NCBI RefSeq assembly: GCF_035917235.1
Contig: NZ_CP108423.1
Span: forward strand, 992,001 to 1,056,000
Reading direction: 5' to 3'
DNA: 64,000 bases
Origin: Streptomyces sp. NBC_01294
Lineage (GTDB): Bacteria; Actinomycetota; Actinomycetes; Streptomycetales; Streptomycetaceae
In this document: positions 8,036 to 16,300 of the stretch, piece after piece
Layout: every line of letters begins with the position of its first letter
Numbering within the stretch: the first letter of the stretch is position 1
Notes under the pieces: generated by a model
What the model was told of the DNA's origin: nothing
What the model saw: the letters and a program-made list of their open reading frames with translations, nothing else
The model's database searches: none
Program-made: the position numbers and the translations under genes

Positions 8036-9211
8036 GTGCGCAGTTCCAAGACCGTCACCCTCGTCTGCCTGGGCCTTCTCCTGGGCGTTCTGCCGGCGGC
8101 CGGCTGCACCGTGAGCCGGGCCGAGGGCGCTGCTCAGGAATGCCCGGCCGGCCAGGTGTCGCGCGGCGGCACGTGCATCGCGGCCGACACGGCGGAGTTC
8201 ACCGCGCGGCAGGTGACCGAGGCGCTGAAGAAGTACAAGCTCACCGCGGCGATGGCCGAGGTGTGGGTCGACGGTGAACGGGTCTCGGCCGCCGCGGCGG
8301 GGGAAACGATGACCGGCTTCCCCGCGAAGACGGACATGCGGTTCCGCATCGGGTCGGTCGCCATCCCCTATATGACGACCGCGCTGCTCAAGCTGGTCGA
8401 CGAGGGCAAGGTCACGCTCGACGACAAGCTCTCCCGCTGGCGCCCGGACCTTCCGCACGCGGACGAGATCACGCTGAAGATGCTGGCGTCCGCGTCCTCC
8501 GGGTACGCGGACTACGTCACGGACAAGGCCTTCATCGCCGCTCTCTACAAGAACCCCTTCCGGCACTGGACCGGGGAGGAGCGCGTGCAGATCGCGGTCT
8601 CCAAGCCCCTGGTGCGGCCCCCCGGTTCGGGCTTCGCCTACTCGCACGCCAACTGGGTCCTCCTGGGCGACATCATTTCCAGGGTGGAGCAGAGGCCCCT
8701 GGGGGAGGTGATGCGCGAGGACGTCCTCGAACCGATGGGCTTGACCCACACCGCCATCTCGTCCAGGGCCGAGATCCCCGCGCCGGTGCTGCACGGCTTC
8801 GACAACGAGCGGGGCGTCTTCGAGGACGCCACCTACTGGAATCCGTCGTGGACGGTGGCGGAGGGGGCGGTGATGACCGGAACGCTGGAGGACATGGCGA
8901 AGTCCTTCGCGGCGATCGGCGAGGGAAAGCTGCTGACGCCCGCGTCGCACCAGCTTCAGCTCACCCCCGTCGTCGAGATCAAGGGGACTGCCTGGTTCGC
9001 CCTGGGTCTGCCGGTGCAGAACACCTGGATCCTCCAGAACCCGTCCTTCGCCGGCTACGCGGGCACGGTCGCCTACCTGCCGTCCAAGAAGATCGCCATC
9101 GCGACGGTGGCGACCCAGGGGCTGGGCAGCACCGTCCAGAACGCGAGCTCGAACGTGCTGCAGGCGATCGCCGACCACGTGGCCCCGGAACGGCCCCTGA
9201 GCCTGGGCTGA
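8036..9211 (+). CDS. Lipoprotein of the serine beta-lactamase/esterase fold, catalytic lysine missing
   Basis: A 391-residue protein starting at GTG with GGAGG upstream. A lipobox LPAAGC ends the signal peptide near residue 23, so the mature protein should be lipid-anchored outside the membrane. The rest is the beta-lactamase/class C or DD-peptidase-like fold (MRFRIGSVAIPYMTTALLKL, then LVDEGKVTLDDKLSRW). The SxxK motif that forms the acyl-enzyme is altered: S107 is present, but position 110 is isoleucine (S-V-A-I). The YxN motif is Y202-S-H, and the third motif (KTG or HxG) is not evident, with GYAGTVAYLP in its place. It is therefore probably a non-hydrolytic or altered homologue. The gene ends opposite a P450 gene across a hairpin terminator. 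Confidence 0.8.
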   Translation: MRSSKTVTLVCLGLLLGVLPAAGCTVSRAEGAAQECPAGQVSRGGTCIAADTAEFTARQVTEALKKYKLTAAMAEVWVDGERVSAAAAGETMTGFPAKTDMRFRIGSVAIPYMTTALLKLVDEGKVTLDDKLSRWRPDLPHADEITLKMLASASSGYADYVTDKAFIAALYKNPFRHWTGEERVQIAVSKPLVRPPGSGFAYSHANWVLLGDIISRVEQRPLGEVMREDVLEPMGLTHTAISSRAEIPAPVLHGFDNERGVFEDATYWNPSWTVAEGAVMTGTLEDMAKSFAAIGEGKLLTPASHQLQLTPVVEIKGTAWFALGLPVQNTWILQNPSFAGYAGTVAYLPSKKIAIATVATQGLGSTVQNASSNVLQAIADHVAPERPLSLG

Positions 9212-9215
9212 CGAG

Positions 9216-9246
9216 CCACCCGCCGCGGTCCGGCCCCGGCGGGTGG
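9216..9246. terminator. Bidirectional hairpin between convergent genes
   Basis: Perfect 10-bp arms CCACCCGCCG (9216-9225) and CGGCGGGTGG (9237-9246) surround an 11-nt loop. The hairpin lies between the stops of the lipoprotein gene (plus) and P450 gene (minus). There is no U-tract, as is usual for high-GC actinobacterial terminators. Confidence 0.7.
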
Positions 9247-9259
9247 AGGTGTCCGGGAC

Positions 9260-10540
9260 CTATCGGTGAACCGGGCGGGCCAGGCGGACCGGCAGCGACT
9301 CGACGCTGTTGCCGATGAAGCTGCGCTGGTGCGGGAGTTCGGCCTCGGGGGTCGCGAGGTCGAGGTCGGGGAAGCGGGTGAACAGCCGCTCCAGGGCGGT
9401 GGTGGCCTCCAGTCGGGCGAGCGGGGCGCCCACGCAGTAGTGCGCCCCGTGACCGAAGGAGAGGGTGCGGGCGGCCGTGGGGCGGGTGAGGTCGAAGCGG
9501 TCGGCGTCGGGGCCGTGGAAGGCCTCGTCCCGGCCGGCGGCGGTGTAGCCGGCGAGCACCGGCGTGCCCCGCGGGATGACGGTGCCGTCCACGGTCAGGT
9601 CGCGGGTGGGGTAGCGGAAGGGGAACCAGCTGATCGGGCCGTCCCAGCGCAGGGTCTCGTCCACCACGTCCGACCAGGTCGCCTCGCCCTCCAGGACGAG
9701 GGAGAGCTGATCGCGGTGGGTGCACAGGGCGCGGACCGCGTTGGTGATGAGGTTGAGGGTGGTCTCGTGGCCGGCGATGAGCATCAGGCGCATGGTGCCG
9801 ATGAGTTCGGCTTCGCTGAGCCGGTCGCCGTCGTCCTCGCGGGCGGCGATCAGGGCGCTGGTGAGGTCGTCGCCCGGGGCCTCCCGGCGGGTGGCGGCGA
9901 TCGTGCCCATGAGCGCGACGAGTTCGCGTACGGCGGCCATCGCCTCGGCCGGAGTGGTGTCGGTCGCGACGATCACCTGGTTGGAGAGGTGGTGCAGCCG
10001 GCCGCGGTGCTCGGGGTTCACGCCGAGCAGCTCGCAGATGACGCTCATCGGGAGCGGCAGCGCGACGTGCTCGCGCAGGTCGGCGACCCCGTCGGGGGCC
10101 TCGGCCGCGGCCCGGGCGAGGTCGTCGAGGAGCTCGGCGGTCAGCTCCTCGACGCGCGGCCGCAGCCGTTCGACCTGGCGGGCCGTGAAGGCCTTGCCGA
10201 CCAGCGAGCGGAGCCGGCGGTGGTCGGCGTCGTCCGCGGTGTGCATGCCCTGGGCGTTGGCGAAGACCCGCAGCGGCCAGTCGCGGGGGATGCTGCCGTC
10301 GTGCAGACCAGGGAAGTGCCGTGCGTCCTTGGCCACTTCGGGGTGGGCCAGGAACTCCTTCAGCGCGTCGTGCCCCAGGACGACCGCTCCCGGCACCCCG
10401 CCGGGGAGCACGACCTGCGCGACCGGGCCGTGCGCGGCGTGCAGCCGGGCGTTGAGGGCGTGCGGGCAGCCTCCGGCGGGGTCGATCGCGTGCGGGGCGT
10501 CCGGAGCCTGCGGGACGGGTGAGATGGGGGACGACGACAA
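9260..10540 (-). CDS. Cytochrome P450
   Basis: A 426-residue bacterial class I P450. Visible landmarks are the I-helix oxygen-binding motif MLIAGHETTLN, the K-helix ExxR in DETLRWDGP, and the heme loop FGHGAHYCVGAPLAR with the iron-ligating cysteine at about residue 369. It is soluble, with no membrane anchor, and needs separate ferredoxin and reductase partners, none of which are adjacent. The start is taken as TTG at 10540 because AGGAG lies 7-8 nt upstream and no ATG gives an intact N-terminus; the first residues are then SSSPISPVPQ. The gene stands alone, convergent with the lipoprotein gene and downstream of a secreted-protein gene on the same strand (89-bp gap). Substrate cannot be read from sequence. 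Confidence 0.92.
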   Translation of the reverse strand: MSSSPISPVPQAPDAPHAIDPAGGCPHALNARLHAAHGPVAQVVLPGGVPGAVVLGHDALKEFLAHPEVAKDARHFPGLHDGSIPRDWPLRVFANAQGMHTADDADHRRLRSLVGKAFTARQVERLRPRVEELTAELLDDLARAAAEAPDGVADLREHVALPLPMSVICELLGVNPEHRGRLHHLSNQVIVATDTTPAEAMAAVRELVALMGTIAATRREAPGDDLTSALIAAREDDGDRLSEAELIGTMRLMLIAGHETTLNLITNAVRALCTHRDQLSLVLEGEATWSDVVDETLRWDGPISWFPFRYPTRDLTVDGTVIPRGTPVLAGYTAAGRDEAFHGPDADRFDLTRPTAARTLSFGHGAHYCVGAPLARLEATTALERLFTRFPDLDLATPEAELPHQRSFIGNSVESLPVRLARPVHR

Positions 10541-10629
10541 GCCGGCTCTCCTGACCTGGTGAACGGCAACTCGCTCAACAGTGCGGTCTCGGGGGCGGGT
10601 TGGACAAGCCCGCCCGCCCCGCCGCGTCC

Positions 10630-11916
10630 TCAGAACCAGGTGAGGGCCAGCGCGAAGGTGGCGCCGGCGGAGGCTCCGGTGGCGTCGGTCGCGGTGGCGG
10701 TGACCTGGACCGTGCCACTGCCCCAGGGCTTGCCGCTGATCCGCCCCGAGGCGCTGTCGAGGGTCAGACCCCAGGGCAGGCCGGTGACGGCGTACCGGAC
10801 GGGCGGCTTCCCGCCGGTGGCGGTGAGCTGGATGGTGCAGGACTGGTTGAACTTGCACGTCTGCGGACCGGGGTTGGCGAGCTTCAGGCCGCCGGGAGTG
10901 GGGGTCGGGGTGGGAGTCGGGGTCGGGGTCGGAGTCGGCGTGGGCGTGGGAGTCGGCGTGGGTGTCGGGGTCGGAGTCGGGGTGGGAGTCGGCGTGGTGC
11001 CGCAGGCCGGGGTGGCCTCCGGCGGCAGCGGCACCCGCCAGATCTGTGTGTCGTTCTCCGACCCGACGAGCAGGTTCGCGCAGTCGGCGTACGTCACCGT
11101 CTCGCCCTGTGACTGGGCCGGGAGGGCGACGTCCGCGAGCTTGACGCCGGCGGTGTCGTACACGGACGCGGTGTTGGCCCCCAGGGGTCCGCCGCTGCGC
11201 AGGGTGTACGAGGCGCCCGACGGCGAGAACGCGCCGTCGGTGGCGAACACCGGGCCGGGCCGGACTGCCGTGAGGGTGTCGACCTGCCCGGTCACGGGCG
11301 GAAGGGGGGCCTGGTACAGCTGCCCGGCGGCTCCGATGAGTTTGCTCGCGACATAGAGCCGTCCGGTCACGGGGTCGGCGAGCAGGGACTCTGCGTCGTG
11401 CCGGCCGTCGGCGTAGGAGAAGCGGTACGTCACCGGCGTGACGGTGGCGTTGGCGAGCTGATCGGGCTCGGCGAAGCCGTGCACGGTGATCTCGGCGCGC
11501 CCGCTGAAGTTGTCCCCGATGTCGCCGACCAGGATCGCCGGGCCGCCCGAGGCGTCCTTGCCGAGGGCCAGGCCCTCCCAGTCGGTGTTGCCGACGCCGG
11601 AGACGGTGAAGGTGGCCACCAGCCGGCCGGTGGCGCCGTTGCAGTCGATCGCGAAGACCTGGCTGGTGTTGCCGCTGTCGTTGACGGCGTAGAAGACGCC
11701 GGGGTGCTTGCGGCTCATGGCGAGCCCGCTCAGCTCGGCCAGGCCGCCGGGCAGGGTGCACTTCTTCTCGGGCGCGAGGGCTTCGGCGGCCGCCACCGCG
11801 GCGGACGGGGCCGGGGAGGCGTTGGCGCTGGTCATCCAGGCGACCGCGGGCAGGATCGTGGCGAGGGCCGCTGTCGCGAGGGCGGCGACCCGTGCAGGTG
11901 TCAGGAGTCGGGACAT
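10630..11916 (-). CDS. Secreted protein with beta-propeller-like domain, Thr-Pro linker and Ig-like C-terminal module
   Basis: About 428 residues from the ATG at 11916. This start gives a typical signal peptide (MSRLLTPARV, hydrophobic core, cleavage near SANASPA), but ATGs at 11925, 11937 and 11985 are alternatives and no ribosome site is decisive. Residues about 50-325 look like an extracytoplasmic beta-propeller (repeats such as GNTDWEGLALG and DAESLLADPVTGRLYVASK). A long (Thr-Pro)n linker of about 18 repeats follows. The last ~85 residues form a putative Ig-like domain with a disulfide pair (QTCKFNQSCTIQL) ending in TWF. This module is nearly the same as that of the phosphoesterase at 30943-32211. 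Function unknown; cell-surface or exported. Confidence 0.75.
   Translation of the reverse strand: MSRLLTPARVAALATAALATILPAVAWMTSANASPAPSAAVAAAEALAPEKKCTLPGGLAELSGLAMSRKHPGVFYAVNDSGNTSQVFAIDCNGATGRLVATFTVSGVGNTDWEGLALGKDASGGPAILVGDIGDNFSGRAEITVHGFAEPDQLANATVTPVTYRFSYADGRHDAESLLADPVTGRLYVASKLIGAAGQLYQAPLPPVTGQVDTLTAVRPGPVFATDGAFSPSGASYTLRSGGPLGANTASVYDTAGVKLADVALPAQSQGETVTYADCANLLVGSENDTQIWRVPLPPEATPACGTTPTPTPTPTPTPTPTPTPTPTPTPTPTPTPTPTPGGLKLANPGPQTCKFNQSCTIQLTATGGKPPVRYAVTGLPWGLTLDSASGRISGKPWGSGTVQVTATATDATGASAGATFALALTWF
10895..10997 (-). repeat. Hexameric repeat encoding the Thr-Pro linker
   Basis: A run of six-base units of the form ggngtn on the plus strand, read on the minus strand as alternating Thr and Pro codons. 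Synonymous variation between units argues for selection on the peptide rather than recent slippage alone. A shorter equivalent linker is encoded at 31872-31946. Confidence 0.85.
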
Positions 11917-12005
11917 GCCCACCATGTGAGGGGACATCAGATGATGGCGCCAGGCCCAGTCCTCTCCCGTTCGAGCATCGTTCAATGCCGCGGGGGCATG
12001 GCCGG

Positions 12006-12899
12006 TCAGCGCACCGGCTCTCTGACGGGCGCCTTGTGGCCGGCCTGCGCGATGAACGCGCGGGCCGCCCGGCTCAGCGGCCGCCGGGCGTGGGCGATCC
12101 CCACCGGGCGCAGCAGGGGCGGCGTGAAGGAGCGGATCTCGGCCCGGCTCCCGAACGCTCTCAACACCACGTCGCGGTACCAGATGAGGGAGCCGCGGCC
12201 GTCCGTCACGCCCGTCACCCAGGCGAGGCGTTCGTCGACCTCCAGGGTGGGGACGGGCCGCACGCCGAGGCAGCTGAACATGGCCTCCATCTCGGTGCGC
12301 CGGCCGGTTCCGGGGGTGGGCAGCACCATCGGGAGTCCGTCGAGCATGCGCAGCGGCATCGGGTGGGGCAGCGGGGAGCCGATCGGCGAGATCAGCACCA
12401 CCTCGCGTTCCTGGATGTAGTGCGTCGACAGCTCCTTGTCGACGGGCAGGTCGACCAGGGCCAGCTCCGAGCGCCCCTGGCTCAGTTCCTCGACCAGGGC
12501 CTCCCGGCTGTCGTGCTGCTGGAGCCGCACGTCGACGGTCGGGTGCCGCTCGGTGAAGGCCGCGATCAGGTCGGCGGCCAGGTCGAGGGCGAGGGTGGGC
12601 GTCGTGACGAGGGTGAGGATGGCCCGGGCGTCCCGGCCGTGCGGGGTCCCGATGTCGTCGATCGCCTCCACCGCGTTGAGCACGGTACGGGCCAGCCGGA
12701 CCACCCGGGCCCCCTCCGGCGTGAGGTCCACCCCCCTTCCCCGGCGGGCCAGGAGTTCGACGCCCAGATCGCGTTCCATGGCCTGGACGGCCCGGGACAG
12801 GGCGGACTGGGCGACGAAGACCGAGGCGGCGGCGCCGGTGATGGACCGGCAGTCGGCGACGGCTACGAGGTAGCGGAGCTGCGCGAGCGTGGGGGTCAT
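12006..12899 (-). CDS. LysR-family transcriptional regulator
   Basis: A 297-residue regulator. The N-terminal winged helix-turn-helix (about residues 3-62) has the LysR signature TGAAASVFVAQSALSRAVQAMERDLGVELLARRGRGVDLTPEG in pieces, followed by the linker helix and a periplasmic-binding-protein-like effector domain (about 90-290). The ATG at 12899 is the natural LysR start (TPTLAQLRYLVAVADCRS). It points away from the PKS operon across a 484-bp gap, an arrangement in which LysR proteins commonly regulate the divergent operon. The gap contains a duplicated 8-bp palindrome. A link to the PKS genes is inference; no other target is adjacent. Confidence 0.88.
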   Translation of the reverse strand: MTPTLAQLRYLVAVADCRSITGAAASVFVAQSALSRAVQAMERDLGVELLARRGRGVDLTPEGARVVRLARTVLNAVEAIDDIGTPHGRDARAILTLVTTPTLALDLAADLIAAFTERHPTVDVRLQQHDSREALVEELSQGRSELALVDLPVDKELSTHYIQEREVVLISPIGSPLPHPMPLRMLDGLPMVLPTPGTGRRTEMEAMFSCLGVRPVPTLEVDERLAWVTGVTDGRGSLIWYRDVVLRAFGSRAEIRSFTPPLLRPVGIAHARRPLSRAARAFIAQAGHKAPVREPVR

Positions 12900-13383
12900 G
12901 ACCGGACGGTAACCGCGCGGGGCTGTACCTGTAAGGGCTCGTCGGGTGAACAACTGACCGGGTCCGGTGCGGCGTTCATGCCCGGCCGGCGGATAGGCAT
13001 GCCGATGCGGCATGCCCGCGGGGACGCCGTACGCCGGCCCGCACTCCGGGGTCGGCCCGCCCGGGAGGGAAAGCCGCAGGCCACCAGCCGGGCCGAGGCG
13101 TCGCGTGGCTCCGCCCGGAGTGGCCCCCGGTCGCTCCGCGTGCAGCGATAACACGAAGCGCCTTACTCCGCATGGCTGTTGACAGTGCACGGCGGCCACC
13201 GCACGATGCAACGCGGCGTGAGGGTGTTTTGACCACTGTTCAAGCCCGCCGTACCTGTGGCGGATACCCCGGCCGAAGTGCGAGACGCCGCGCCCCCACC
13301 ATCTTCGGCCGCTCATCACCTCCGTTTTCCGTTCTTCCGCCCTGCAACGCGCCATGTCACACAGCACTGGAAGAGGAGCGCCC
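12900..13383. other. Intergenic region between LysR gene and PKS operon
   Basis: No convincing gene. It holds the twin GGCATGCC palindromes (12996-13016), and a less GC-rich strip at 13140-13260 with two TTGAC(A/C) hexamers near 13169 and 13241 that could be -35 boxes, though no good -10 follows. Short open frames here lack ribosome sites. Expected to carry the PKS operon promoter and its operator. Confidence 0.5.
12996..13016. promoter_or_regulatory. Twin GGCATGCC palindromes
   Basis: GGCATGCC occurs at 12996-13003 and again at 13009-13016, separated by GATGC. Each copy is itself a perfect palindrome, so the pair is both a direct and an inverted repeat with a 13-bp period. The location in a divergent regulator/PKS gap suggests a regulator-binding site. 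Confidence 0.4.
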
Positions 13384-16300
13384 GTGACCCCCCAGCCCCC
13401 ACAGTCCGCCGCCACCCGTGACCTGGTCGTCGCCCTCAGCCCCTTCGAGGAGCCCCGTCCGGGGATCGTGACCGCTGCCGAGCGCGCCGGGGCGCTCGGA
13501 CTGCTCGACCTCGGCCGGGACGAGCGCGCCGCGCGGCGCGCTCTCGCGGAGCTGGGCCGCCGGCTCGGCGGCACCGGCCGGGGCAGCGGCACGGGCACGG
13601 GTACCGGTTCCAGCCAAAGCACCGGCCAAGGTGTCGGCACCGGCCGGGGCGCCGTGTCCGGCAGGTACGGCGTGCGGGTGCCTCCCGGCTGCCCGCTCGG
13701 GCCTGCGGACCTGCCGGCCGAGGTGGACACGGTCCTGCTCGCCGACCCCGCCGCGCACACCGCGGAGCAGGTGGCCGCCTGGGCCGCCGCGCCCGGACGG
13801 CCCCGGGTGTGGGCCGAGGTCACCAGCGTGGCGGAAGCCGCCGGCGCCGTGGCCGCCGGCGCGGACTCGCTCGTCGCCAAGGGGCACGAGGCCGGCGGCC
13901 GGGTGGGCGGGGCCACCACCTTCGTCCTGCTCCAGCAGCTGCTCGGGGACCCCGCGATCCGCGTGCCCGTACGGGCCTGCGGCGGGATCGGGCCGCACAC
14001 GGCGGCCGCGGCCGTCGCGGGCGGAGCCGCCGGGGTGCTGCTCGACGTACAACTGGCCCTGACCGTCGAGGGCGAGGTGGGACTGCCGCCGGAAGTGGCG
14101 GCCGCGCTGCGGGCGATGGACGGCTCGGAGACCCGGCTGGCCGAAGGGCACCGGGTGTTCGCGCGGCCCGACCTGACCCCGCCCGAGGGGGCGGCGCCCG
14201 CGCTGCTCGGCGCCCGGGACCTGCGCGCGCAGCTGCTGCCCGTCGGTCAGGACGGGGCCGCGGCGGCCCGGCTGGCCGCGCGGTACCGGACCACCGGCGG
14301 TGTGCTCCAGGCCGTACGGGCAGCCGTCACCGAGCACCTCGCGGGCGCCGTACGGGCCCGGCCCCTCGGGCGGCCGCTCCCCGTCGCGCAGGGGCCGATG
14401 ACCCGGGTGAGCGACCAGGCGGCCTTCGCCGAGGCCGTGGCCCTTGCGGGCGGGGTCCCGTACCTCGCGCTCGCGGTGATGGAGGGCCCGGACGTACGCG
14501 CGCTGCTGGCCGAGACCGCCGAGCGGCTCGGGGACCTCCCCTGGGGCGCGGGGCTGCTCGGCTTCGCACCGGCCGAGCTGCGGCGGGAGCAACTGGCGGC
14601 CGTGACCGACGCCCGCCCCCCGTACGCGATCATCGCCGGCGGCACTCCGGCGCAGGCGGCCCCGCTGGAGGCGGCCGGGATCCACACCCACCTGCACGTG
14701 CCCTCGCCCGGCCTGCTGGAGCGGTATCTCGCCGAGGGGGCGCGGCGGTTCGTCTTCGAGGGGCTGGAGTGCGGCGGGCACGTCGGGCCGCGCGCCTCGT
14801 TCCCGCTGTGGGAGGAGCAGATCGACCGGCTGCTGTCCTGCCCCGAGCCGGAGGCCCTGGACCTGCTGTTCGCGGGCGGGATCCACGACGAGCGGTCCGC
14901 CGCGATGGCGGTGGCGGCCGCGGCCCCGCTGGCCGAGCGGGGCGCCCGGATCGGGGTGCTGATGGGCACCGCGTACCTGTTCACCGAGGAGGCCGTGGCG
15001 GCGGGCGCGGTCCTGCCGGGCTTCCAGCGGGCGGCGGTGGAGTGCGCGGACACCGTGCTGCTGCGCACCGCGCCCGGACATGCCACCCGGTGTGCGGCCA
15101 CCCCGTACGCCGAGACCTTCGAGGCGACCCGGCGGCGGCTCGCGGAGAGCGGGGTCGCACCGCGCGAGATGTGGGAGGAACTGGAGCGGCTGAACCTGGG
15201 GCGGCTGCGGATCGCCAGCAAGGGCCTGCGGCGGGCCGCCGACGGAGGTGGGCTGGAGCCCGTTCCGGAGGAACAGCAGGAAACCGACGGCCTGTTCATG
15301 CTCGGGCAGGTCGCCGCCCTGCGCACGGGGACCACCACCGTCGCCGCGCTGCACGCCCAGGTCACCGACGGGGCCACCGCGCTGCTGGAACGCCGGGCCC
15401 GGGACCTCGCCGCGCCGGCGGCCGCTGCGTCGGCCGCGGCCGACCCGCTCGACATCGCCATCGTCGGCATGGCCTGCGCCTACCCCGGCGCCCCGGACCT
15501 GGCCGCCTACTGGGCCATGGTGCTCGCCGGGACCGACGCCGTGACCGAGGTGCCGGCCGAGCGCTGGGACCCGGCGCTCTACTACGACGCCGACCCGGCC
15601 CGGGCCGGCGAGCGCACCCCCTCGCGCTGGGGCGGCTTCCTCGGCCCGGTGCCCTTCGACGCCCTCGCGCACGGCATCCCGCCCGCCTCCCTCTCCGGGA
15701 TCGAGCCCGTGCAGCTGCTGGCCCTGGAGATCTCCGCGCGGGCCCTCGCGGACGCGGGCTACGGCAAGGACCGCACCTTCGACCGGTCCCGTACGTCGGT
15801 GGTCTTCGGTGCGGAGGCCGGTACCGAGCTGGCGGGCGCGTACGGGCTGCGCGCCCTGCACCCGGCCTACCTGGGCGAACTCCCCACCGAGTTGGACGAG
15901 CAGCTGCCGCGGCTCACCGAGGACTCCTTCCCCGGGATCCTCGCCAACGTGATCGCGGGCCGGGTCGCCAACCGCCTCGACCTGGGCGGCGCGAACTGCA
16001 CGGTCGACGCCGCCTGCGCCTCCTCGCTCGCCGCGCTGGACCTCGCCTGCCGCCAACTGCGCGACGGCGACAGCGACATGGTGCTGTGCGGGGGCGCCGA
16101 CGTGCACAACGGCATCAACGACTACCTGATGTTCGCCTCCGTCCGCGCCCTGTCGCCCGGCGGCCGCTGCCGCCCCTTCGACGCGGCCGCCGACGGGATC
16201 GCGCTCGGCGAGGGGGTGGGCGCGCTCGTCCTGAAGCGGCTCGCGGACGCGGAACGCGACGGCGACCGGGTGTACGCCGTGATCAAGGCGGTCGGCGCCT

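Noticed and set aside
4568..9211. A 1547-codon plus-strand frame joining the GH89, oxidoreductase and lipoprotein regions
   Set aside because: Only its last 391 codons (lipoprotein) are real; the earlier part is out of frame with the GH89 and Mo-enzyme genes and lacks any motif. The lipoprotein start is set by GGAGG and the lipobox.
10895..10997. Short regular repeats resembling a CRISPR or satellite
   Set aside because: Units are six bases, in frame, and encode the Thr-Pro linker; there are no spacers and no cas genes. The 9-bp and 12-bp arrays elsewhere were rejected as CRISPR for the same reasons.
12996..13016. Attachment site for an integrative element
   Set aside because: No tRNA gene, integrase or excisionase lies nearby and the repeated 8-mers are too short.
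13172..13387. Short frame in the LysR-PKS gap
   Set aside because: No ribosome site, atypical composition and no family resemblance; the GTG at 13384 with AGAGGAG is the convincing start in this area.
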